Positions 11,009 to 21,160 of a stretch of 64,000 nt of DNA are shown here, one piece after another. Both the position numbers and the translations under genes were made by a program. Within the stretch, counting starts at the first letter, position 1; each line of letters begins with the position of its first letter. The stretch comes from Tigriopus japonicus (lineage: Eukaryota > Arthropoda > Copepoda > Harpacticoida > Harpacticidae). The stretch lies in contig JAAGOF010000257.1 in NCBI GenBank assembly GCA_010645155.1, forward strand, positions 429,463-493,462, read 5' to 3'. The notes beneath the pieces were generated by a model. The model had not been told where the DNA came from, did not search any database, and saw only the letters and a list, made by a program, of their open reading frames with translations.

Positions 11009-11410
11009 CGTGTATCCAAGTAGAGATTGTCATCAATGAGTTCGGGAGGTTTGCAAAGGGTCGAGCAGGTCCAAAGTTGTTTCACTAGGAACATCACAGG
11101 GATGAGAGAGCTCTCTTATTGGGAGAGACTCCAAAAGTTAGGACTGAACAGCATTCAGATAAGGTATGAAAGGTATCTGATACTGTTTGTCTTCAAGAGT
11201 ATTGATGGGCTCTGTCCTAACCCAAGATTGGAGGTCAGTTGTAGCGACCGTAGATGTTTTACGTGCGCTCTGAGAGCACCTCTAAATCCCAAGGAATCCA
11301 GGCTAGTTCGAACAATGAAGTCCTCCTCTCTTCTTTACCGTGCTTTATCAAACAGCATTTAAGGCAGGATTGGACAAATTTCTAAATACTATTCCCAATC
11401 AATGCACAAT
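11009..11410 (+). mobile_element. CR1/jockey-like LINE 3' fragment
   Basis: The open frame at 11027-11362 encodes the C-terminus of ORF2 (GGLQRVEQVQSCFTRNITGM, RELSYWERLQKLGL, then a terminal basic region). It is homologous to the minus-strand fragment at 45783-46520, and similarity continues past the stop to about 11410. Only the 3' few hundred bases are present, a typical 5'-truncated LINE. Confidence 0.8.
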
Positions 11411-11640
11411 TCAAGGAAATCCAAAAAAATAATATCCAAATCTGCCAACAGTAACTCGTTCGTAGACCAAATAAGATATACATATTTATTTTGTGCGTTT
11501 ATAAAATTTGATTACTTCAATGATTTTTTCTATAAGCCTACAAGTCAAATCCCAATGGACAGTACTGTCACATTGCTGTCACCCTGACTGAGTGTAAAGA
11601 ACTAATAATTTTCCGTCTGTTTCTGGGGGCGTGTTTTAAC
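11411..11640. other. Non-coding spacer
   Basis: I see no gene or repeat here. It leads into the start of the second LINE. Confidence 0.4.
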
Positions 11641-11671
11641 AGGAAGGCATGGCCATAGACCCCATCTGAGG

Positions 11672-12430
11672 ATGTCATCGTCTTCAGCGGGTCTGGCTGG
11701 CCCCTCCGACGGCTCCAAGGCCTCCGACCCCGTCCCGGACCAAGATCGAGTCCAACGACGCCGGTGTTAACACCGTCCTCAAGGAATGCTCCCTACTGGG
11801 CGCCCAGTTCCCCGCCAAGATCTCTACCAAGCTTCTAAAGCCAATTGTGGCTAAGACCGTCTACAAGCTCTACATCCGCTACGCGCGTAAGGCCAAGACC
11901 GTTGACAACCTGGAGGCCAGCCTCAGGGCAGCCGACAGAGAGGCCTCCTCCCTCAGGGGAGAGCTGGCGACCATCAAGGAGGCTTACCTGGAGCTGGAGA
12001 CGTCCCTTGCGTCCTCGTCTGCGTCCGCGCTGGCGTTTTCTTCGCCACCAGCCATGAAACTGCCTCCGAGGCTGCCACCTCTGATTTCTCCTTGCGCTGA
12101 CGTCGTCCACGCGGATGTCCGCGCCCCCAGAGACGCTGCTGGGGATGGAGAGAGACGCTGCTGGGGATGGAGATGGGGATGGCGTTGCCCCTACAGCCGC
12201 CGTCGATATCGCTCCTCAAACGGAGTTTACGACTGTGACTGCAGAAGCGGCTGCCCGGGTCGTCGCGATGGAGGAGCAGCTCTGGCAGTTCGCAACGGAC
12301 TTCATCGGCCCCAAGCAGGCCCTCTGCCTGACGACGCGTCAGCAGAGAAAGTGCTTTGAACCTTTCTGTGGAAGAGCTCATCTCAGACGTTGTTGGGACC
12401 CACGATGCCATCCTAAGAAAAGAAAGGAAT
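11672..12430 (+). pseudogene. LINE ORF1, N-terminal part
   Basis: After ATG at 11672 (MSSSSAGLAGPSDGSKASDP) the frame shifts near 11735 and continues as a basic, charged, coiled-coil-like stretch (AKTVDNLEASLRAADREASS, then LRGELATIKEAYLELETSL). It shifts again near 12110. This resembles the nucleic-acid-binding ORF1 proteins of LINEs, but no zinc knuckle is visible in this part. It is interrupted at 12430 by the gypsy insertion and resumes at 24842. Confidence 0.65.
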
Positions 12431-12694
12431 TAAAATAACGAGTGTTTTGGAGGTAGAACCTTTATTGGATATGTAGAGATGAACATAAGATTAGTATTAG
12501 ATTTCGTTAGAGGTTAAAAGAGTACTCATGTATTACCCCCGGCCTTGCCTTGGATCTCTCCACTCAAAATGGCGACCTGACTCTCGGTCGTCCAATGCGC
12601 TAATGAAGAATCGTCCAGCAGACGATTCTGGTCTTTTACACAGATATGGTTGACTTGGAGCAGATCGTAGTCGGGGTCGCGGACGGTTGTGATA
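12431..12694 (-). repeat. Gypsy 3' LTR, 264 bp
   Basis: Pairs with 24573-24836 at the same length. On the plus strand it starts taaaataacg and ends ggttgtgata. The integrase reading frame runs into it from the right. Confidence 0.9.
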
Positions 12695-15257
12695 AGACTC
12701 CAAAATTTTGATCATATTCGAGGTCGCATCCGAACCATTCGTTATTACCAGAGGGAGGTTCGTCATTTTGGGTTGGTGGTTTATGGACAATGCGCCCAAA
12801 TCCGAAGAGATCCGGTGCTCTGGATGTCCGAGTTGAACGTCTGAGGGTGATTTTGACATTAGAGCCTGGTTTTTGGCATGGCGTTGAACTACTGTATTTG
12901 CCAGCTCTCGAATCATTTTATTAAGCATTCGTTGAGATTCTGAGCTCGGTTGGAACTGATCCAAGCTAGTGGACGAAGAGGAAGACCCAGTGGTTTCCCT
13001 TTGGCCGGTTGGAGAGCTTGAGGATCGATCGGTTGGATAGGACACGGGTGAGCTGCTACCAGAACTATGGGTTGGCGTTTTATGATGGGGTTGAGGTCCA
13101 GGCGTGGTCTTCCTCCTGGTGTTTGGATCACTTTGGTAAGTATCGTCAAGCCAGAATGAAACTGGAGGGTTTTGTGGATTTTCTGTGGGCTGTGCATCGT
13201 TTAAAGTCTGGTGCGAGCGAGACACCACCTTGAGGTCATCCTCATGGCGTATACAGATAGCCTGGTCGATTGAGTTCCTTAGAAGGAACGTGGCGTGTCC
13301 CTCTTGGTTGATGACTTGGTGAGGGGTGCTGGAGAACTTGGGCTCAAACTTGGAACGACGGGTGAAGTCCCTCAGAATAACCCAATTTCCGGGTTGAAGA
13401 ACAGAGGGTCTCACTTTGGACTTAGCATTGAATTGGTTGGCCACTCTTTTCCGTTGCTGGTAATCGCGTAAACGTACTGATTGCACTCCACTCTTGGAGA
13501 CACCTGGGATGGTCAAAATATCCGATCTGTAATTCGAGAACATAAGCGATGAGGGGGGCACTTTAGTGATTGGATGAGGTGTTGAACGATATGCCCGAAG
13601 GCAGCTGAGCAGAGCGTTACGCATTTCGCTTCTGGTTCGCCCTGATGCCTGAATGGTCTTTTTTAGAACCTTCATAAATGTCTCTGCAGGATTGGCTCGA
13701 GGATGGCGAGGGGCTATATATGTTTGAAGTATGCCATGAGTCCGACAGAATGACTGAAACTCAGACGAACGGAAAGCCGATCCGTTGTCCGATCTTTGTT
13801 TCTGGGGAAAACCAAACGTGGTGTATATTTCTTTTAGGGCCTGAATTGTCTCTGCGGAGGTTGTTGATCGCACAAACATAGCCGCTGGAAATCTTGACAA
13901 ATCACACCTGACGACTAAAATATGTGACTGATCAGGCAATGGGCCAAAGTGGTCTATAGATACGGACTCCCAGGGGCGAGTCGGTGTTGAGTGTGGTCTT
14001 TGTTCAACCTCGATTGCCTTCTCTACCACTAGTTGGCACTGTAAGCACTCCTTAACATGTCGCTCGGCTACTCCATCCATATCCGGGAACCAAAGCACGG
14101 TCCGAAGTCGGTGTTTCATGGAGGATGCTCCTAAGTGCGAGCCCCCATGTGCTAGTTGGACCGCCCGTTCTCGGGGAGAACGAGGCAGAACAAGTCGTTT
14201 GCCCCGTAAAATGTTCCCACCTGCCGAGATGGTTAGCTCACTGAAGAAACGAGAGTAGGGCCGGAGCGAGGGGGACTTGGAGGATGGTTTAGGCAACTGA
14301 CCATTTAAAATTGGTTGTTTTAGGCAACGAAGCTCACGATCTCCCTTCGTAGCTAAACGGACTGTGTCTGGTGTGATGGCCCCACAAATATCGCCTTTCA
14401 AAACAAAGTGAATAGCCCTCTCGATATGCTTTGTTGTTTTGACATCTTCTGGTGAAAGCAAGTGAATGGGTGCAGAGCGACGACTAAAAAAGTCTGCCGG
14501 GTTGGCCTTGCCTTCTTTCCATACGATTTTGAACGCCACACCAGGTGACACAAGATGATGCGCTCAGTTCTGACCGAGCCTGGAGGAGTGCCCCTGAAGA
14601 TGGGCAAAAGCGGCTTATGGTCAGTGACTACGGTCACATCTGGATTGCCCACAAGATAAATCTTAATTTTGGTCAATCCATAGTCCACAGCCATGGCTTC
14701 CAAGTCGATTTGTGGATATCCTTTTTCTACGGTTGTGGTGGCTCGTGATGCAATGGCCACGGTTTGCAGATGAGCTGAGTCATCACCCTGATATAAGATA
14801 GCGCACAGCCCGTTCCTGTGTGCATCCACGTAAACAAATGTCGGCTGGTTGATATTGAAAAATGTCAGACAAGCAGACTCATGGAGCGAATTCCGCAAGA
14901 GATCAAATTCTCTTTGATGAACCCGAGTCCACCGAAACTTGGCCGACTTAGCGGCAATTGCTCTCAGATTGGGTGTTTCACGGGCAATAAACGGAATGAA
15001 TTCAGCGTTGGAGCGCGCCATACATAAGAAAGAGACCAACTCGTCTTTGTTCTTTGGAGTGGGGGCCTCTTTCAGACTGGACCTGTTCAGGATCAGGCCT
15101 GACACCTTGAGCCGACACCCTCATATCCCAGAACGGGATCTCCGTCTGCCGAAAAAGACACTTCTCCGGGTTTAGGGTCATGCCAGTTTGGAGCAGGCGC
15201 TCAAGAAAAGTGGTTAGCGCCGCATCGTGTTCTTGCAGGGTGGCACCGGCGATTATG
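12695..15257 (-). pseudogene. Gypsy pol: RT end, RNase H, integrase
   Basis: Going leftwards on the minus strand: the RT palm end (IIIAGATLQEHDAALTTFLE, then MTLNPEKCLF), a frameshift near 15080, RNase H ([42 protein letters not shown]), a frameshift near 14550, then NPADFFSRR and integrase. The integrase has a histidine/cysteine region ending CLQCQ, catalytic D in SIDHFGPLPD, D in RSDNGSAFRSSEF and E in NPAETFMKV, and a long Ser/Pro-rich tail. RT is truncated at 15257 by the CsRn1-type element. Close to the pol of 4104-8851 in wording and order. Confidence 0.85.
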
Positions 15258-15261
15258 ATAT

Positions 15262-15392
15262 TGTAGCATTTGAATCTCGTACAAGTTTGCTCATTGCTTA
15301 TCAATCTTATTGCTCGCCTGTTTACGTCCTCGATGTACAACCATGATTCGGCATTCGATTGGAAATATATGTAGAATACACATCTTGCTTTA
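15262..15392 (+). repeat. CsRn1-type 5' LTR
   Basis: The block begins TGTAGCATTT at the edge of the interrupted gypsy RT and ends one base before the primer-binding site at 15394. No 3' partner remains, so the limits come from the boundary logic only. Confidence 0.6.
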
Positions 15393-15393
15393 C

Positions 15394-15408
15394 TGGTGAC
15401 CTCACGTT
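15394..15408 (+). promoter_or_regulatory. Primer-binding site, tRNA-Trp type (degenerate)
   Basis: TGGTGACCTCACGTT resembles the TGGTGACCCCGACGT site at 50294. CsRn1-lineage elements are known to prime from tRNA-Trp. Three to four positions differ. Confidence 0.55.
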
Positions 15409-15415
15409 TCAAGTC

Positions 15416-15764
15416 ATGGAGGATTCTAAGAGGGGTGTCGATTCGACATTGGTTGCCGTCGCTACTCTCAAACTACCAACTTCTGGCCAAAGCAACCGCA
15501 AGTCTGGTTTGCACAAGCAGAAGCACAATTCGCCTTGAAGAACATCTCTCAAGATGAGACCAAATACAACTATCTCTTAGCCGCTCTTGATCAGAAAATC
15601 GCTGAACGAGTTGTGGATTTCTTGATTGATCCACCAAAGTCTGGGAAGTACATCGCATTGAAGAACAGACTTCTGAAAACATTTACTCTTTCTCGATACG
15701 ATAAAGCCTACCTTCTGCTCCGGTTGCCTCCATTAGGAGATCGTAAACCATCCGAATTAATGGA
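15416..15764 (+). pseudogene. CsRn1-type Gag, N-terminal part
   Basis: The ATG at 15416 opens MEDSKRGVDSTLVAVATLKL, which shifts frame at about 15473 into a stretch containing VWFAQAEAQFALKNIS and DETKYNYLLAALDQKIAERV. The same region is readable in the complete copy at 50323-51045. The frame is cut at 15764 by insertion of the element at 15765-21279 and continues in frame at 21285, once one copy of the atgga duplication is discounted. Confidence 0.8.
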
Positions 15765-15883
15765 TGTTGTATACTCTGCATCTATATCGCTCTAACGGAA
15801 CCTTTCTTCTCTGTATAAGTTTCTCTCTAAGTTTCTCTCTCTTCTGTTCTTATTCTGAAATAAACGATTGCCAGAATCAAACA
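15765..15883 (+). repeat. 5' LTR, 119 bp
   Basis: TGTTGTATAC...AATCAAACA, same as 21161-21279 except one G/C difference near the middle. It contains an AATAAA-type signal (gaaataaac) near its end. Confidence 0.95.
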
Positions 15884-15901
15884 TGGCGCAGTGGCTCTAA
15901 A
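15884..15901 (+). promoter_or_regulatory. Primer-binding site
   Basis: TGGCGCAGTGGCTCTAAA directly follows the LTR. The minus-strand element at 31479-35133 has the related GGCGCAATCGGTGC at the same place, so the two elements probably use similar tRNAs. The tRNA species was not identified. Confidence 0.6.
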
Positions 15902-16069
15902 GAACTTGCAGTTTTTGCAACATTGATACCCGTTTTCAGTTTGGTGAATACAAGTGCGGGATGAGTGATGCCACTTATTTGTGATAAAGCATAAGTTGCA
16001 AGGACCACAACTTGATGCTCAGTGATCACATTAATTGATCCTTTTCAATCTATTTCATTGGATTGAATC

Positions 16070-17104
16070 ATGCCACCGAAGAGTGACAAAAGTGGTGCTC
16101 AAGGGAGTACACATCTTGAACCTCCAACTCATCCGAACAATCCGGATGAGATCGTAGAGGATGTTGGTGATGAAGACAATGATGAGAACTTTCTTTTGGA
16201 AGTTTTGCCATCCGAATTTCAAGAGGAGCTTACGCGGCTCAAGGCATCATTGCCAGCTAATAAGGGTTACATAACTCGAACAGTGAAAGTGGTGAATAAT
16301 TTAATTGAATTCATCCGAGAGAATCCTTCTTCATACACCGTGAAACAGCTACAGGATGCTCATGATGCATACCTGACTCGTATTCAAATTGTGGAGGACA
16401 CTTACGCTAGAATTCAACAAATAACAAATGAGCGAAGTGTTTATAGAGAGGCTCGTGCCAAATTGGAACAATATGAGAAAGACCGGGCATCTACAAGTCA
16501 AAAAGTTTTCAGAGCTCTCGCAAATGCCCAATTACCAGCTCAACCAAATCTTCAACATGCTCCTACCCTGGTTCCTAATGGACAGTCCATTCCAAGGTCC
16601 CGAGTGAACGAAACTTTAAAACCATTTACGTTGACAAAAGACCATTCTTCAGCCGAATTACGCTCATGGGTGGAGAAATTCAGAGCATTTTATAGTACTT
16701 CGGGTCTCGATCGTGCTACTGTGGAGGATCAGCATGCATACCTTTATGCTTGTGTTAATATCGATTTAGAAACAAGGATTCGTGCTAAAGTACAGGTGGA
16801 TACGCCCATATTCGGAGATGACTCATGTATCGCCATTTTGGAAGAGGAGTTCCTATTGCAGTATCCTCTGTTTAGTAGACGCCACACATTTTTCAGCATG
16901 TCTCAGGTTTCAGGTCAGTCATTTACAGACTTTGCCAGCCACGTGAAACAAAGAGGCAGAGAAGCAGATTTGCAATCTTTGACGATCGATAATATCTACG
17001 TATTTCGTTTGATAAGTGGAACTTGCAACCCCCAACTCAAGGAGAAGTTTCTCAAACTTGATAATCCAACTCTAGCAGACATTGAAAGAGAAGCGCGCGC
17101 ATGA
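16070..17104 (+). CDS. Gag (matrix/capsid part), ends at an in-frame TGA
   Basis: This frame of 344 residues starts at ATG 16070 (MPPKSDKSGAQ). The N-terminus is acidic and disordered-looking, followed by a helical region rich in charged residues (LKASLPANKGYITRTVKVVN, YARIQQITNERSVYREARAK), a proline-rich linker and a capsid-like retrotransposon-Gag region (ELRSWVEKFRAFYSTSGLDR through LREKF-like LKEKFLKLDNPTL). It ends at TGA 17102-17104, and the same frame stays open into pol. The zinc knuckles that normally end Gag lie beyond this stop. Gag forms the particle in which reverse transcription occurs. The stop may be a recoding signal or a CGA-to-TGA mutation. Confidence 0.85.
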   Translation: MPPKSDKSGAQGSTHLEPPTHPNNPDEIVEDVGDEDNDENFLLEVLPSEFQEELTRLKASLPANKGYITRTVKVVNNLIEFIRENPSSYTVKQLQDAHDAYLTRIQIVEDTYARIQQITNERSVYREARAKLEQYEKDRASTSQKVFRALANAQLPAQPNLQHAPTLVPNGQSIPRSRVNETLKPFTLTKDHSSAELRSWVEKFRAFYSTSGLDRATVEDQHAYLYACVNIDLETRIRAKVQVDTPIFGDDSCIAILEEEFLLQYPLFSRRHTFFSMSQVSGQSFTDFASHVKQRGREADLQSLTIDNIYVFRLISGTCNPQLKEKFLKLDNPTLADIEREARA

Positions 17105-20100
17105 GAGAGCGCTCATGCCGCTTTGAGAGCGATGAATCCGGAAGGAAAAGTCGCCAAAGTTACAAATCCAAAATACCGAAAGAAATGGACAAATTCAAAA
17201 AGAGACAATGGGGCATCTAGCCGAAGACACAAAAGTCAGGGAAATTGTTTTGCCTGTGGAAGTTCTTCTCATCTAATTATGCATTGCAATCGGAAGCATG
17301 AACTAACCTGCAACATATGCAGAAAGAAGGGACATATAGCAACAGTTTGCCGTTATGGAACAAATCAATCCAGACAAGGCTCTCGTAGGGAATCGCGGAA
17401 TCCAACTCGTTCGTCATCTCCCGATTCTAAGGCCAAAACAGCCTCAGTTACGGTTAAAGGTGTTGATGTTTCACAACCTACTCCGAAGCTATTGATTACT
17501 TTTAAGTGTCAAAAGAAGTCTTTCAAGTTTCAAACGACTCCTGACACTGGTGCGACTCGCACAATTATTGCCACGAATATCCTTCGTGAGCACAACATAA
17601 CATACTCAAAATCTCAAGACAAGTTATATGCCGCCAATGGTTCTCGAATGATTTGCGAGGGAAGCATTTTTGTACAAGCTCAATGTGACAACCACACTAC
17701 AATGATAAATGCTATTATTTCGTCAAGTTTGCATGATGAAATCTTAATATCTTGGCATGACTTAATCGCGTTGAAAATCATCCCTTCAGATTTTCCGAGT
17801 CCTTCCAATGACTTTGCAAAGTATGTATGCGATTTCAAGTCACATATGGATGTCAAGGAAGACGCTTCAGAAGATAACCTTGAGAAGATCAAGTCCGAGT
17901 ATGCTGACGTTCTTGGAGACGCACTGGATGATGCGTGCGGAGTAATTAAAGGTGCACCAATGCACATTCATTTACGAGAGGATGTTGAAATCAAACCTAT
18001 TCATGTCACAACAGCTCGTCAAGTCCCATTCCATTACTATGAAATGTCACTCGCTCTCGTTGAGGAATTGACTAAAGCAGGGGTACTTGTACGAGAAACC
18101 GAACCCACAACTTGGTGTTCCCCGGCACATTTTGTACCAAAGCCCGATGGAAGAAAACTAAGGTTGGTGACTGATTATCGACAATTGAACAAATTTGTGA
18201 AAAGGACAGTTCACCCCTTTCCTTCGGCGAGTGATCTGATCAAGAAAATAGATACGACGTCGAAAGTGTTCGCAAAACTCGACGCTATCCACGGATACTT
18301 CCAAGTTCCGTTAGACGAAGAAAGCTCCAAGCTTACAACATTTCTACTTCCTACTGGAAGATTTCGATACACAAAAGCTCCAATGGGACTCAATACCAGT
18401 TCAGATGTATTCTGTTACAAAACAGATAAAGCAGTTGAGGGTCTAACCTGGCTCCTCAAAATCGTGGACGACATGCTTGTTCAAGCTCCAAATTGGGAGA
18501 CATTATGGAAACGCATACGAGTTGTCCTTGACAAATGTCGTATTGCTGGGATTAAGTTATCACTGTCAAAGCTCCAAGTTGGAAGAAAACTTAAATTTGC
18601 GGGTTTTATTGTCAGTGACAATGGTGTTCAGCCGGATCCAGACAAATTAGCAGCAATTGCTGACTTTCCAGCGCCCAAAAACGTTACGGAATTGCGTTCA
18701 TTTCTTGGTCTTGCGAACCAATTAGGAATCTTTCTTCCTGATTTAGCTCACATGACATGTCTTATGCGACAGCTGCTGAAGAAATCCAACGCTTACGTAT
18801 GGTTGCCTGAACATGAAAATGAATTCCAATGCATGAAAAAGTTACTTTGTTCAGATATGATAGTTCAACCCTTCGATCCAAAACTGGACACGGAGCTCCT
18901 TACCGATGCATCTAGATTACAAGGAATCGGTTTTGCTCTTATACAACGAGAACAAGATGGAAGGTTACGATTAATACACTGTGGCTCCAGAGGACTGACA
19001 CCAGCTCAAAGAAATTACGCTGTGATTGAGCTAGAATGCATGGCCATTCAATGGGCCATCGAGAAATGTGGTTATTATTTGAAAGGCATTAAGGACTTCA
19101 CTGTCATAACTGACCACAAACCTCTTTTGGGTACATTTATCAAACCTTTGCATGAACTTAACAACGCTCGTCTGTTACGATATCGCGAAAAGTTGGTGGA
19201 TTATAATTTCAGCCTTAAATGGTCTGCGGGGAAAAGCCATTTGATTGCCGATGCTCTTTCCCGAGCTCCAGTCTTCCCAGGGGAAATCGACGACGTTGAT
19301 GATGTCAATGGACATAGCTCAAGTGCGACAATTTGCAAAGCGATTAGTGAAGACCCTGCTCTTCAACAATTATTTGAGGCCGCCAGTTCAAAAGAATATA
19401 AACGAATTGTTGACGCGTTTCAGAACAATTCTGATCCAAAGAAGGTCCCATTCCTCAGACCTTATGCTGCAATATGGCCGTACCTAAGTCTACAGGGTGA
19501 TAGTCTTCTTGTCTACGATGGATATCGGGTAGTTGTACCACCCGAGGCACGCCCCAAAATCTTAAAACTACTTCATTTACCTCATTCTGGGATGATCAAA
19601 ACGTATCAAAATGCTCGTCAACTTTATTTTTGGCCTGGAATGAAAAACGATATTCAACAACTAATTTCATCGTGCAGTGCATGTCAAGAATTGCAGCCAA
19701 GCCAGCAACGTGAGAGTCTGAACACAACGCCAATTACAGGACCAATGGCCAGTGTTAGTACGGACTTATTCAATTTTCAGGGTCAAAATTGGGTAGTCAT
19801 GGTTGACCGATTTTCTGGTTTTCCTTTTGCACAAAGACTTCCTTCCACCACTACCAACGCAGTTACAAATACGCTCAAGAAATGGTTCTGCGAATGGGGA
19901 TTTCCGTGTCAAATCAAGAGTGATGGAGGGCCACAATTTCGTCAACAATTTGACAAATTTTGTGAAGAATATCATATTCGACATGAGGTATCAAGCCCCT
20001 ATAACCCGCAAAGCAATGGGTTGGCGGAATCTGCCGTCAAAAATGTAAAGTATCTTTTGACAAAGTGTGGAAAAAATCAAGATTTCTATGAAGCTCTTTT

Positions 20101-20599
20101 GGAATGGAGGAATGTTCCTCGAGCAAATGGACTAAGCCCTGCTCAAATGTTTTTGGGTAGACGACAAAGAGGCAAATTACCAACTTTGGAAGGTGCAATC
20201 ATGCCTAATTTTGAATTCATGGATATGAAACTCCAAAAAGAAATGTCTGTAGACAAAATGAAGAAATCATTCGACGTCCATCATCGTGATCTTGCGCCGT
20301 TGGAGCTTGAGGACAAGGTCCTAATTCAAAATCCCATTACAAAGGTCTGGGATTCCGAGGGCGTCATATCAAAAGTATGTAAGAAGAGGAGGTCATACTT
20401 AATTTCGTCCAATGGCAAAGTCTTTTGGCGGAACAGAAGATTCATTCGTCAGAAAAGCAAATACGTGCCAAACCTTCAAAACGTAGATTCGAATGACAAG
20501 TCAGCATCTTCAAAACTTGAAAATTCTCCCAGACGATCCCAACGTCTGGCTAATAAGTCAGTGCATTTTTCAAACTTCATTGAAAAACACCTATTCTGA
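17105..20599 (+). CDS. Nucleocapsid-pol polyprotein (protease, RT, RNase H, integrase)
   Basis: The frame is open for about 1,160 residues, in the same frame as gag, with no ATG needed if the TGA is read through. Positions counted from 17123: two zinc knuckles at residues 42-55 (CFACGSSSHLIMHC) and 63-76 (CNICRKKGHIATVC); protease active site DTGA at 141; RT with FAKLDAIHGYFQVPLDEESS and active site KIVDDMLV (VDD, preceded by I rather than Y); RNase H ([39 protein letters not shown]); and integrase with an HHCC zinc region (SSCSACQ), catalytic D in STDLFNF, D in KSDGGPQF and E in NGLAESAVK. All key residues look present. Processing by its protease and integration into chromosomal DNA are expected from the family. 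Confidence 0.93.
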   Translation, partial: ESAHAALRAMNPEGKVAKVTNPKYRKKWTNSKRDNGASSRRHKSQGNCFACGSSSHLIMHCNRKHELTCNICRKKGHIATVCRYGTNQSRQGSRRESRNPTRSSSPDSKAKTASVTVKGVDVSQPTPKLLITFKCQKKSFKFQTTPDTGATRTIIATNILREHNITYSKSQDKLYAANGSRMICEGSIFVQAQCDNHTTMINAIISSSLHDEILISWHDLIALKIIPSDFPSPSNDFAKYVCDFKSHMDVKEDASEDNLEKIKSEYADVLGDALDDACGVIKGAPMHIHLREDVEIKPIHVTTARQVPFHYYEMSLALVEELTKAGVLVRETEPTTWCSPAHFVPKPDGRKLRLVTDYRQLNKFVKRTVHPFPSASDLIKKIDTTSKVFAKLDAIHGYFQVPLDEESSKLTTFLLPTGRFRYTKAPMGLNTSSDVFCYKTDKAVEGLTWLLKIVDDMLVQAPNWETLWKRIRVVLDKCRIAGIKLSLSKLQVGRKLKFAGFIVSDNGVQPDPDKLAAIADFPAPKNVTELRSFLGLANQLGIFLPDLAHMTCLMRQLLKKSNAYVWLPEHENEFQCMKKLLCSDMIVQPFDPKLDTELLTDASRLQGIGFALIQREQDGRLRLIHCGSRGLTPAQRNYAVIELECMAIQWAIEKCGYYLKGIKDFTVITDHKPLLGTFIKPLHELNNARLLRYREKLVDYNFSLKWSAGKSHLIADALSRAPVFPGEIDDVDDVNGHSSSATICKAISEDPALQQLFEAASSKEYKRIVDAFQNNSDPKKVPFLRPYAAIWPYLSLQGDSLLVYDGYRVVVPPEARPKILKLLHLPHSGMIKTYQNARQLYFWPGMKNDIQQLISSCSACQELQPSQQRESLNTTPITGPMASVSTDLFNFQGQNWVVMVDRFSGFPFAQRLPSTTTNAVTNTLKKWFCEWGFPCQIKSDGGPQFRQQFDKFCEEYHIRHEVSSPYNPQSNGLAESAVKNVKYLLTKCGKNQDFYEALLEWRNVPRANGLSPAQMFLGRRQRGKLPTLEGAIMPNFEFMDMKLQKEMSVDKMKKSFDVHHRDLAPLELEDKVLIQNPITKVWDSEGVISKVCKKRRSYLISSNGKVFWRNRRFIRQKSKYVPNLQNVDSNDKSASSKLENSPRRSQRLANKSVHFSNFIEKHLF

Positions 20600-20615
20600 G
20601 TGAAATAAGAATAAG

Positions 20616-21104
20616 ATGGGAGGCCACTCTTCAAAAGACATCTCAAAAAGCGAATTTACCAGAAATACAATTCAAGAACATTCAACGGGGTTTCATATAC
20701 TGGAGCTTCACATGCCAACCATGGGCTTCAGCTTCGCTTGGATATTTGGTGTTAGTGTATTTAGCATGTTCCTCATATTCCTTTATAAAATGTGCAAATC
20801 CCAGACATCAAGTCATCAGGAGGGCCTTTCACCTAATTGGAATGGAAGAAATTTCGGCCAAAGTCTTCCTTTCACCTGCTCTCCTCAATTTTTCGAATTA
20901 CCAAATCGCCAAGTTACTACAATTCCTATATTGTTCAATAATGAACATGAACGTGTTTGTGTTCCACGTGAATATTTTCCGAGATCAAATGATTCGAGAA
21001 TCAGTGATATGGGTGCTGGATCGGAAAATAATAGTGTTGCTCATAAAATTTCCCAGTCAACAAACGAAGTGCAATGTGGGATTAATAGGTCCATTTTACC
21101 GTAA
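20616..21104 (+). CDS. Third ORF: small protein with myristoylation-type start and one membrane span
   Basis: This is a 162-residue ORF starting at ATG 20616, only 16 bases after the pol stop, and ending 56 bases before the 3' LTR. The N-terminus MGGHSSK fits the N-myristoylation pattern (G2, small residue at position 6). Residues about 36-57 (MGFSFAWIFGVSVFSMFLIF) are strongly hydrophobic and followed by YKMCK, so a single-pass membrane segment with a nearby cysteine is likely. The rest is polar, Ser/Asn-rich and has no recognised domain. No signal peptide, furin site or glycoprotein-like ectodomain is visible, so it is not an obvious env. It sits where some gypsy elements carry env or accessory genes. 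No counterpart is present in the related element at 31479-35133. Function unknown. Confidence 0.7.
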   Translation: MGGHSSKDISKSEFTRNTIQEHSTGFHILELHMPTMGFSFAWIFGVSVFSMFLIFLYKMCKSQTSSHQEGLSPNWNGRNFGQSLPFTCSPQFFELPNRQVTTIPILFNNEHERVCVPREYFPRSNDSRISDMGAGSENNSVAHKISQSTNEVQCGINRSILP

Positions 21105-21160
21105 TATCTGAGTTATCAATTTTTATGAGATATCTGTTTGCCATAAAAATTTGGGGGACG

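Noticed and set aside
20616..21104. ORF3 as a retroviral-type env
   Set aside because: Only 162 residues, no signal peptide, no furin-like site, no cysteine-rich ectodomain; kept instead as an unknown accessory ORF.
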